A stretch of DNA of 42,834 bases, taken from positions 1 through 42,834 of IMG/VR virus record IMGVR_UViG_3300025098_000100; one strand, written 5' to 3'. This stretch comes from a virus. The translations under genes were made by a program, and so were the position numbers. Each line of letters starts with the position of its first letter. Position 1 is the stretch's first letter. The notes beneath the pieces were generated by a model, which saw only the letters and a program-made list of their open reading frames with translations, was not told the DNA's origin and did not search any database. Positions 24,009 through 29,500 of the stretch are shown piece after piece.

Positions 24009-24665
24009 TTATGAAGCTTTACTGTGGCGGATTGCTTCAGCAACTGCACTCTGTGCATCTGCCTCAATCGCATCAGCTTCTCTTAGAAGCATCTCTGCAA
24101 TGTCCATGATGTCCACACCACTGTCATTACAAACCTTGATTAGTTGTTTAAAGATTTCATCTTTACTAAGCTCAACTGGACGTTGTTTAGCTTCGCTAGT
24201 TTTAGGTGATGCATCAGCCTTTGGCTTGTCTTTTGTTGATGCTTTATCATCAGTAGATGATGATGCTTGCTTGTTGGCTTTTGACATTGCACTTTGCAAT
24301 GCTGTAAGTGATGTGAAGCCTTTTTTGCTTTTAGCAATAAACTCACGACATTCAACTTCGTTTTCAACGAACCATTTAGCTTCGCTACGTCTTCTCTTAT
24401 CAACTATGTTGATGCCACAATCAGCAAGTCTAGTTGACTTGATACGACCACTGTCAGTTTCACTGGTAAGAAGTACCATCAAGTGACCTAAAACAGTGTC
24501 AAAACCATCTGCTTTTGTGTGTTCTTTGAACTCACCTGTTTCAAACTTTGTTTTCTTAGCTTTGATTAATTTGTATCTACGAGCTAGGTCTGCACCGATA
24601 AGCTCTGGTGTGTTCAAGACCGCTTTGTTTGTGTCAGTGTTAGCGTTGTTTGCAGAATGTGTCAT
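24009..24665 (-). CDS. First gene of the leftward operon, 218 aa, unknown
   Basis: 218 residues, unrecognised. An N-terminal alpha/beta part (about 20-125) carries basic patches (ARRYKLIKAKKTKFE, VDKRRRSEAKW). A low-complexity Ser/Lys/Asp/Ala linker follows (about 130-165), then an acidic helical C-terminus. First position, 38 bases or so downstream of promoter module B, is typical of an early regulator or host-takeover protein, and the basic patches would allow DNA or RNA contact, but no HTH is visible. Ribosome site is weak (AGGAAAT). Confidence 0.8.
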   Translation of the reverse strand: MTHSANNANTDTNKAVLNTPELIGADLARRYKLIKAKKTKFETGEFKEHTKADGFDTVLGHLMVLLTSETDSGRIKSTRLADCGINIVDKRRRSEAKWFVENEVECREFIAKSKKGFTSLTALQSAMSKANKQASSSTDDKASTKDKPKADASPKTSEAKQRPVELSKDEIFKQLIKVCNDSGVDIMDIAEMLLREADAIEADAQSAVAEAIRHSKAS

Positions 24666-24700
24666 AATAAATTTCCTATTTTGTTTGTGGCAAGTTCGCC

Positions 24701-24766
24701 GTTTCGATGCAATCAGTTAGATCAGATAAATCCGATGGTGTCAACACCTATTTTACTACGTAGTAG
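24701..24766 (-). promoter_or_regulatory. Promoter/operator module B, start of the leftward operon
   Basis: On the minus strand: palindrome TACTACGTAGTA (24754-24765), 9 bases, -35 TTGACA (24739-24744), 17 bases, -10 TCTAAC (24716-24721), with TTATCTGAT in the spacer and GCATCGAAAC just past the -10. Same element order and distances as module A. It faces the 218-aa gene and is the likely main early leftward promoter, with the palindrome as operator or activator site. Confidence 0.75.
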
Positions 24767-24782
24767 TATATGTAGCAAATTA

Positions 24783-24798
24783 AGTCCAATGTGGGACT
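24783..24798. repeat. 16-bp palindrome, copy 6 (imperfect)
   Basis: AGTCCAATGTGGGACT; one arm pair is mismatched relative to the other copies. It lies 17 bases upstream of the TACTACGTAGTA element of module B, so it is placed as an upstream operator and not before a ribosome site. Confidence 0.7.
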
Positions 24799-25224
24799 TG
24801 TTTGGGTAAAAACGAATCACTTTTTGGAGGGTAAACGAATCAGTTTGAAGCCTCGTGTGATGCACGTGATGTGTCCACACGTATAGGGGGGTATGTATAT
24901 GTGCATCAACTGTGCAACACACGTCACTTGCTCGTAGCATGCCTGTGCTTGCATCATATGTGAAGGCAACTGATTGTATAACACTTGCCATGTTGTTGTA
25001 AGTGACTGTTATTGTGGAATATTCCTCGTGTATGGTGTATGTGCCTATGCATAATGTGTATACCTAGCGTGTATATGTGCCTGTGAGCGCACGCAGATGC
25101 CTACAAGAGAGGGTGGGCAGGGGGCATACGGGGGGTGTACGTTAGTATATATGTAGAAATACACAGATCAGAAATATGAGAGCGTTAACCACTATACAGA
25201 TATGGTGTTATGTATACGTGTAGG

Positions 25225-25271
25225 ATCACAGTATGTTACAATATATTACAATATCATCACAGTTTGTTACC
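25225..25271 (+). repeat. Iteron-like repeats with helical phasing
   Basis: ATCACAGTATGTTACA (25225-25240) recurs as ATCACAGTTTGTTACC (25256-25271), 14 of 16 identical and 31 bases apart. Inside, TTACAATAT occurs at 25236 and 25246 and the related TTACCATTG at 25267, spacings of 10 and 21 bases, i.e. one and two helix turns. Confidence 0.6.
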
Positions 25272-25287
25272 ATTGTACGATTAGGGG

Positions 25288-25315
25288 TTGACATAGGGTA
25301 CAGAGTGTGTAAAAC
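25288..25315 (+). promoter_or_regulatory. Rightward sigma-70-like promoter
   Basis: TTGACA (25288-25293), 16 bases, TAAAAC (25310-25315). The -35 is perfect and the -10 differs by one base from the TATAAC used at other promoters in this genome. It is the best candidate to start the rightward gene set. Confidence 0.6.
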
Positions 25316-25464
25316 TATGTATATAGTATATCCGGGTAGGGTCACTATAAGTGATACACGTACAGTATACATGTACTATGTTATATATACTTAAATTATA
25401 TTAACATATTAGTGTATACGTACAGTGATATACATTAGCAATAAGGTATGTACGTACATAGAAA

Positions 25465-25480
25465 TCGCCTTCTTAGGCGA
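25465..25480 (+). promoter_or_regulatory. Leader hairpin before first rightward gene, followed by a TATAAT box
   Basis: TCGCCT-TCTT-AGGCGA forms a perfect 6-bp stem. Nine bases later TTGTATAAT (25486-25494) gives a consensus -10 hexamer 12 bases before the ATG at 25507. The hairpin may be a leader structure or remove upstream transcripts; no U-run follows. Confidence 0.5.
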
Positions 25481-25506
25481 GGACTTTGTATAATTAAGTA
25501 TTGACA

Positions 25507-25719
25507 ATGGCAAAGAAATCAGTAAAACTATATACAGATGATGTTCTTAAACAATTTTACAATCATTTACTTGATGGTAATTTAAAGAACTTACATATTC
25601 CCCATAGTGATGTATTCTACGTAAGAACTGCAGTGGAAGCCCACTATGGTCGTAAGTTTACTTTAGAACACGTAGAGTGGGCAATGAAAAAAGAAGGTTG
25701 GACAGATGGCAATACCTGA
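25507..25719 (+). CDS. Hypothetical protein, 70 aa, first rightward gene
   Basis: 70 residues, unrecognised helical protein: DDVLKQFYNHLLDGNLKN, then FYVRTAVEAHYGRKFTLEHVEWAMKKEGW, which has the look of a small helix-turn-helix or winged fold. ATG at 25507 preferred to the TTG two codons earlier. No Shine-Dalgarno is visible, so the message may be nearly leaderless from the TATAAT box 12 bases upstream, or use an upstream site. It overlaps the next gene by 14 bases. Confidence 0.75.
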   Translation: MAKKSVKLYTDDVLKQFYNHLLDGNLKNLHIPHSDVFYVRTAVEAHYGRKFTLEHVEWAMKKEGWTDGNT

Positions 25720-25999
25720 TCGGGTAAAGAATAAAATGAAAGAGGAAGGACTCAAGGGTGTAAACAAACCTAAGAGAACACCTAGTCACCCTAAGAAGTC
25801 ACACTGTGTGATGGCTAAAGAGGGAGATATCTATAAGTTTATTCGCTTTGGACAACAGGGTGTACGTGGTGCAGGTAAGAATCCTACATCAGCTAAAGAT
25901 AAAGCTCGTAAGAAGAGTTACTATGCTAGACACAATGCTCAAGGTAAACCGACTAGTAAGCTAAGTGCTAAATACTGGTCACACAAAGTTAAGTGGTAA
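25706..25999 (+). CDS. Small basic conserved phage protein, 97 aa
   Basis: 97 residues, strongly basic. Distinctive blocks are KSHCVMAKEGD, YKFIRFGQQGVRGAG, KKSYYARH and, at the end, KLSAKYWSHKVKW. From memory this pattern recurs in small proteins of marine podoviruses, where its function is unknown. The aromatic and basic blocks suggest nucleic-acid or virion binding. It starts within the end of the preceding gene (14-base overlap). Confidence 0.85.
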   Translation: MAIPDRVKNKMKEEGLKGVNKPKRTPSHPKKSHCVMAKEGDIYKFIRFGQQGVRGAGKNPTSAKDKARKKSYYARHNAQGKPTSKLSAKYWSHKVKW

Positions 26000-26012
26000 T
26001 AGGAATAATATA

Positions 26013-26102
26013 ATGAAGACACCTAAGTTTAAAACATGTAAGACTTGTACTAGCCCTGCTAATTGTTCTGCTACAGGTAGATGTCAAGACGCAGGTAAGT
26101 AA
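26013..26102 (+). CDS. Tiny Cys-rich protein, 29 aa
   Basis: 29 residues with four Cys in the pattern C-x2-C-x6-C-x6-C (CKTC..NC..RC), enough for one zinc-binding knuckle. AGGA ribosome site precedes the ATG, and the stop overlaps the next start (TAATG), which supports it as real despite its size. Phages often encode such zinc microproteins; its role is unknown. Confidence 0.65.
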   Translation: MKTPKFKTCKTCTSPANCSATGRCQDAGK

Positions 26103-26473
26103 TGGCTAGTTTAAATAATACTAAGTTTCATACTCAAGGGTATCTTGTAGCTTCTACATCTGCGGATGCTAACGCTACAGTATTATATACGTGTCCGAGT
26201 AACTTCAGTGCTATTGTAAGATACTTACATATAAGCAATAACAGTAACTCAACTAAAAAAGTATATATGCAGTTCTATCACAAAGATGATAATCAGTATC
26301 ATTACATTGCAAATGGTTTAACTATGTCAGGTCACTCTGTAACTAACCTAGTCAATGGTGGGTTCTTTAACCTACACGCAGGTGATAAACTATTAGCATA
26401 TGGCGAGACTACAAACACTATGGATGTAATGGTATCCGTAGAAGAATACTATGACCCAGCTAGAAATGCATAA
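26102..26473 (+). CDS. Probable minor virion protein, beta-rich, 123 aa
   Basis: 123 residues, predicted mostly beta strands (for example ATVLYTCPSNFSAIVRYLHISN, here split at about 25-46, and KLLAYGETTNTMDVMVSVEEYYD). This looks like a small jelly-roll or decoration/tail-fold protein of the type common in marine phages. No signal peptide or membrane segment. It is coupled by TAATG to the Cys-rich microprotein. Virion location is an inference. Confidence 0.8.
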   Translation: MASLNNTKFHTQGYLVASTSADANATVLYTCPSNFSAIVRYLHISNNSNSTKKVYMQFYHKDDNQYHYIANGLTMSGHSVTNLVNGGFFNLHAGDKLLAYGETTNTMDVMVSVEEYYDPARNA

Positions 26474-26478
26474 CGGGG

Positions 26479-26507
26479 TTGCATTATTATCTATAGTATG
26501 GTATAAC
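26479..26507 (+). promoter_or_regulatory. Promoter of the DUF1127 gene
   Basis: TTGCAT (26479-26484), 17 bases, TATAAC (26502-26507). The -10 matches 5 of 6 and equals that of the SSB and capsid promoters. A TATGGTATAACTA direct repeat follows at 26497-26509 and 26512-26524. Transcription should begin just before the leader structure. Confidence 0.62.
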
Positions 26508-26519
26508 TAACTATGGTAT

Positions 26520-26570
26520 AACTATCTCTGTAAGGTAAACAAGCCTTACATATACATAACGGAGATAGTT
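26520..26570 (+). promoter_or_regulatory. RNA leader structure hiding the DUF1127 ribosome site
   Basis: AACTATCTC (26520-26528) pairs perfectly with GAGATAGTT (26562-26570), 9 bp, enclosing a second 7-bp hairpin TGTAAGG/CCTTACA (26529-26535 with 26544-26550). The ribosome site GGAG (26561-26564) lies in the outer stem, 9 bases before the ATG, so translation should be low unless the stem opens, as in an RNA thermometer, riboswitch-like or protein-controlled leader. Confidence 0.7.
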
Positions 26571-26573
26571 AAA

Positions 26574-26717
26574 ATGTTTAAAAGATTATTTAATAATATA
26601 CAAAGAAGCAGACAAGCAAGTGCCGACTTATGGTTACTTAATAACATGTCTGATAAAGATTTAAGAGATATAGGTATTACTCGTGGCGAAATCGAAAGCA
26701 AAGTCAAAGGTAAATGA
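26574..26717 (+). CDS. DUF1127 small protein
   Basis: 47 residues. The C-terminal half LNNMSDKDLRDIGITRGEIE is the signature of the DUF1127 (YjiS-like) family, small Arg-rich proteins abundant in Alphaproteobacteria, where some control RNA turnover and carbon, nitrogen or phosphate metabolism. The N-terminus MFKRLFNNIQRSRQA is basic. It is the only gene in the rightward set with its own promoter and a structured leader. Probably captured from the host and used to act on host regulation. It overlaps the next gene by 35 bases. Confidence 0.9.
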   Translation: MFKRLFNNIQRSRQASADLWLLNNMSDKDLRDIGITRGEIESKVKGK

Positions 26718-26868
26718 GGCAGGAAATTATACTAAGCCTACTATGCGGAAGCGTTTGTTTGAACGTATTAAACGGGGAACTAAGGGGGGCAAGGCCAATC
26801 AATGGTCCGCACGTAAAGCACAGATGCTCGCTAAAGCCTACAAAGCTGCAGGTGGGGGATATAAATAA
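26683..26868 (+). CDS. Small basic protein with WSARKAQMLA motif, 61 aa
   Basis: 61 residues, very basic. The motif GGKANQWSARKAQMLAKAYKAAGGGYK at the C-terminus (about 35-61) recurs in small proteins of marine phages and large viruses from memory, of unknown function. It uses a GTG start inside the DUF1127 gene because no upstream ATG exists in frame. It is coupled by TAATG to the next small gene. Probably a DNA-binding or virion-associated basic protein. Confidence 0.8.
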   Translation: MAKSKAKSKVNEAGNYTKPTMRKRLFERIKRGTKGGKANQWSARKAQMLAKAYKAAGGGYK

Positions 26869-27038
26869 TGGCATCGGGAATGAAACATTATTTTAAGAAT
26901 GGTAAAGAGTATAAGGGTAAAACCCATAAACATGCCAATGGTACTTTAATGTCAGGTGCAAAACATACTGCATCAAGTAAAGTTTTATTTCACTTTAAAG
27001 AATTGTCTGCTACTGCCAAAAAGGTTGCTAAGAAGTAA
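26868..27038 (+). CDS. Small basic protein with HYFKNGKEYKG motif, 56 aa
   Basis: 56 residues, beginning MASGMKHYFKNGKEYKG followed by THKHANGTLMSGAKHT and a helical Lys-rich end. HYFK-DG-EYKG-type proteins occur near WSARKAQ-type proteins in other aquatic phages as I recall. Both ends overlap neighbours by TAATG, so the four genes 26683-27295 are translated as a chain. Function unknown. Confidence 0.78.
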   Translation: MASGMKHYFKNGKEYKGKTHKHANGTLMSGAKHTASSKVLFHFKELSATAKKVAKK

Positions 27039-27295
27039 TGGCTCTTTCTAAATCACAAAAGAGTTTAAATAAATGGACTCGTCAAAAATGGGGGACTAAA
27101 AGTGGAAAACCTTCGACTCAAGGTACGAAAGCTACAGGAGAACGTTATCTACCTGCTGCAGCTCTTAAAGCGATGTCTAGTTCGCAGTACGCAGCTACTA
27201 CTGCAAAAAAGCGTAAAGATACTAAAGCTGGTAAACAGTTTTCTAAACAGCCTAAAGGCGCTGCTAAAACTTCTAAAAGATATAGGAAAGTCTAA
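27038..27295 (+). CDS. Small basic protein with KSLNKWTRQKW motif, 85 aa
   Basis: 85 residues, highly basic with about a quarter Lys/Arg. Blocks are SQKSLNKWTRQKWGTKSGKP, RYLPAAALKAMSS and QYAATTAKKRKDTKAGKQF. In other viruses I recall these blocks and the WSARKAQ block of the protein at 26683 in a single small protein (DUF5872-like), here apparently split into separate genes. The name of the family is from memory and should be treated as tentative. Likely binds nucleic acid. Confidence 0.8.
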   Translation: MALSKSQKSLNKWTRQKWGTKSGKPSTQGTKATGERYLPAAALKAMSSSQYAATTAKKRKDTKAGKQFSKQPKGAAKTSKRYRKV

Positions 27296-27297
27296 GA

Positions 27298-27627
27298 ATG
27301 ACTAGCTTTGAAGAAGTTGATGTAGACAACAGTGGTTCTATTGACAAGAGTGAATGGGATGCTTTAGCATTAGAAGATCGTAGACGTAGGCTAGATGATG
27401 AAGATGCTCAGAGAGATGCACAAAGACGTATGGCATGGTTCTGTCTAGTTGGTATGCTTGCATATCCATTCCTAGTATTACTGTGTAGTATAGTAGGTGC
27501 TGATCAAGCGGCTGACATCATTGGCTCTATGGCATCTATATATTTCTTATCTGTAGCTGGTATTGTTGGTGTATTCTTCGGAGTCACTAACATGAGCAAG
27601 AAAGAAGTTAAAGGGAATAACGGATAA
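27298..27627 (+). CDS. EF-hand membrane protein, 109 aa
   Basis: 109 residues. The first 20 contain a canonical calcium loop: D8-x-D10-x-S12-G-S14-I15-D16-x-x-E19. A charged helix (LEDRRRRLDDEDAQRDAQRR) leads to two hydrophobic segments (about 45-67 and 75-96) and a polar tail. Such a calcium-sensing membrane protein immediately before the holin and lysozyme may take part in lysis timing or membrane sensing, but no functional family is established. Last codons overlap the next start (TAATG). Confidence 0.85.
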   Translation: MTSFEEVDVDNSGSIDKSEWDALALEDRRRRLDDEDAQRDAQRRMAWFCLVGMLAYPFLVLLCSIVGADQAADIIGSMASIYFLSVAGIVGVFFGVTNMSKKEVKGNNG

Positions 27628-27983
27628 TGTTAGGACTAAATTTAATAGGTCAAGTAGCTAACTTAGCTGGTACAATGATCGAAGGCAAGACTGCTGTAAA
27701 GAAAGCAGAAGCTGAAACAAAGATGAAGATAGCCACAGGTGAAATAGACTGGGATATCGAAGCAATGAAAGCTACGCAGAATAGCTGGAAAGATGAGTGG
27801 ATTACTCTTCTATTTTCTATACCATTAATCCTAGCCTTTTGTGGGCAATGGGGAAATGATATAGTACATGCAGGGTTTGAAGCCTTGGAAATTATGCCTG
27901 ATTGGTATCAGTACTCGTTAGGTGGAATCGTGAGTGCCAGCATTGGTATGCGTGGCGTAAGTAAATTTTTTGGAAAGAAATAA
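27627..27983 (+). CDS. Probable holin (GTA_holin_3TM type)
   Basis: 118 residues with an amphipathic N-terminus, a charged middle (AETKMKIATGEIDWDIEAMK) and then ATQNSWKDEWITLLFSIPL, the W-DEW-x-hydrophobic block typical of three-segment holins of gene transfer agents and marine phages. Two strong hydrophobic segments lie at about 57-72 and 93-108. A holin would open the inner membrane for the lysozyme encoded about 200 bases downstream. Start overlaps the preceding stop. Confidence 0.82.
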   Translation: MLGLNLIGQVANLAGTMIEGKTAVKKAEAETKMKIATGEIDWDIEAMKATQNSWKDEWITLLFSIPLILAFCGQWGNDIVHAGFEALEIMPDWYQYSLGGIVSASIGMRGVSKFFGKK

Positions 27984-27987
27984 TATT

Positions 27988-28188
27988 ATGAGCAAAACTA
28001 CTACAGAACCTGCATGGTTAAAAGCTATGAAAAAAGAAGCTGACAAATTAGGTATACCTATTAGAGAGCTTCTAACACAGAATATGAAAAAAGCACCTGC
28101 TAAAAAGAAAACACCTGCTGCTGGTAAGAAGAAGACAGTTATGGCCGCTAAAGGTGGCTACATGGCTAAAAAGAAAAAGAAAAAATAA
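27988..28188 (+). CDS. Small Lys-rich protein, 66 aa
   Basis: 66 residues. A short helical N-terminus (EPAWLKAMKKEADKLGIPIRELLTQ, the first half resembling a helix-hairpin) is followed by a tail that is nearly all Lys/Ala/Pro and ends in six Lys. ATG at 27988 preferred to the TTG at 27970. It precedes the lysozyme by a TAATG overlap. A histone-like DNA-binding or scaffolding role is imaginable; nothing proves it. Confidence 0.72.
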   Translation: MSKTTTEPAWLKAMKKEADKLGIPIRELLTQNMKKAPAKKKTPAAGKKKTVMAAKGGYMAKKKKKK

Positions 28189-28700
28189 TGAAGAGTAACT
28201 TCAATGAATGTTTAGAAATGCTACTGGAACACGAGGGTGGTTATGTAAATCATCCTAGTGATCCCGGTGGCATGACTAATCTTGGTGTAACTAAACGTGT
28301 CTACGATGAATGGATTGGTCGTGAGTCTACTGAAGAAGAGATGCGTGACTTAACACCTGATGATGTAGCTCCAATATATAAACAGAACTATTGGGATAGA
28401 GTCAAAGGTGATCAACTACCTTCTGGGGTAGATTGGTGTGCATTCGATTGGGCTGTTAATAGTGGTAGTGGTAGACCTGCTAAAGCTATACAACGTGCAG
28501 TAGGTGCTACAGCAGATGGTGCTATTGGTCCTAAGACATTACAACTTGTTATGGAGAAAGACCCTAAGTATATTATTGATTATGTATATACAGTAAGACA
28601 AGGGTTTTATGAAGGATTAGATACGTACAAAACATTTGGTCGTGGATGGTCTAGGCGTAACAAAGAAACGCTTGAACAAGCATTGCATATGGTGGAATAA
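28188..28700 (+). CDS. Endolysin, glycoside hydrolase 108 muramidase
   Basis: 170 residues. N-terminal GH108 domain with catalytic E16 in HEGGYV and the conserved DPGG-TNLGVT loop (about 25-35). The C-terminal peptidoglycan-binding part has the AIQRAVGATADGAIGPKTLQ pattern (about 100-120). It cuts the glycan strands of the wall for lysis. No signal peptide is seen, so it depends on the holin. It overlaps the preceding stop and is adjacent to holin and membrane genes, the lysis cassette. Confidence 0.94.
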   Translation: MKSNFNECLEMLLEHEGGYVNHPSDPGGMTNLGVTKRVYDEWIGRESTEEEMRDLTPDDVAPIYKQNYWDRVKGDQLPSGVDWCAFDWAVNSGSGRPAKAIQRAVGATADGAIGPKTLQLVMEKDPKYIIDYVYTVRQGFYEGLDTYKTFGRGWSRRNKETLEQALHMVE

Positions 28701-28707
28701 TAATATT

Positions 28708-29082
28708 ATGGCACGTGAGTTAACAGATAGACAAAAGAAATTTTTAGCAGTCCTTATGGACGAAGCTGGTGGAGATATTACTAGTGCTAAAATTATGGCA
28801 GGTTATTCAGCTAATACTTCTAACACTGAAATAACAAATAGCCTTAAAGAAGAAATCATTGATGTTACTCACAGCTATTTAGCACGTAATGTACCTAAAG
28901 CTGCAATGGCTATGGTAGGTGCATTGTATGATCCTACTGAGTTAGGCATACGTGATAAAATGACTGCAGCAAAAGAACTACTTGATCGTACTGGTTTAGT
29001 TAAAACTGAGAAGATGCAAGTAGAAGCTAAGGGTGGTGTCATGTTGATGCCAGCTAAAAAAGCACAGGAAGAAGATGACTAA
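28708..29082 (+). CDS. Terminase small subunit
   Basis: 124 residues from the ATG at 28708; the longer frame from 28636 would overlap the lysin gene. The start region TDRQKKFLAVLM..GGDITSAKIMAGYSANT reads as the N-terminal helix-turn-helix of small terminases, and the C-terminus is acidic (QEEDD) after MLMPAKK. It recognises DNA for packaging and recruits the large subunit encoded after one intervening gene. Ribosome site is weak. Confidence 0.82.
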   Translation: MARELTDRQKKFLAVLMDEAGGDITSAKIMAGYSANTSNTEITNSLKEEIIDVTHSYLARNVPKAAMAMVGALYDPTELGIRDKMTAAKELLDRTGLVKTEKMQVEAKGGVMLMPAKKAQEEDD

Positions 29083-29500
29083 ACCATTAGGTAAATGGAA
29101 ATTACCACAACCGACAGACCTTAAAGAAAATAGTAGATGGGTAGCAATCCCACGTGTAGCAAGAACAATTCCATTTGGTTATGAATTAGACCCAAAAGAT
29201 AAAGGAATACTCTTGCCAATCAGTGCAGAACTTGATATGCTTGAGCAAGCACAGAAATACTTGAAACAGTATTCATATCGAGAAGTTGCTAACTGGTTGA
29301 CTAGAAATACTGGTAGAACTATTTCTCATGTAGGTTTAAAGAAACGGTTAGATAATGAGCGACAAAGAAAAAACAAAGCTGGAAGCCTTCGCCGATGGGC
29401 AGACTATGCGAAAAAGGCAATTGCCAAAGCGGAAGAAATCGAACGCACAAGGCTCGGTGCAAAAGAAAAAGAAGAAACAAAAGAAACCAGAGCCGCCTAA
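29075..29500 (+). CDS. HTH-containing packaging-region protein, 141 aa
   Basis: 141 residues. The central part ELDMLEQAQKYLKQYSYREVANWLTRNTGRTISHVGLKKRLDN contains a likely helix-turn-helix (YSYREVANWL / SHVGLKKRL). The C-terminus is very basic and charged (RLGAKEKEETKETRAA). It overlaps the small terminase by 8 bases and the large terminase by 146 bases in another frame. A second DNA-recognition component of packaging is possible. Similar genes precede large terminases in marine podoviruses as I recall. Confidence 0.75.
   Translation: MTKPLGKWKLPQPTDLKENSRWVAIPRVARTIPFGYELDPKDKGILLPISAELDMLEQAQKYLKQYSYREVANWLTRNTGRTISHVGLKKRLDNERQRKNKAGSLRRWADYAKKAIAKAEEIERTRLGAKEKEETKETRAA

Larger units (their letters stand above)
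24799..25506. other. Non-coding divergent control region, candidate origin
   Basis: About 700 bases between the leftward and rightward gene sets without a convincing gene. It holds purine-rich G runs (25110-25136), phased TTAC repeats (25225-25271), a rightward promoter (25288-25315), a small palindrome TCACT-ATA-AGTGA (25342-25354), several TATACGTACAGT/GTACGTAC-type words, a very AT-rich stretch at 25380-25410, and a hairpin before the first rightward gene. The mix of repeats, AT-rich DNA and divergent promoters is what a phage replication origin and transcription switch look like; this is inference. Confidence 0.5.

Noticed and set aside
20837-24798. Repeats considered as a CRISPR array
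   Set aside because: Spacing varies from about 540 to 960 bases and genes lie between, so they are dispersed operator-like sites. The Cas4-like gene is a stand-alone phage exonuclease.
24722-24991. 89-codon frame on the minus strand in the control region
   Set aside because: It covers promoter module B, its operator and palindrome copy 6, has no ribosome site, and a composition unlike the other genes.
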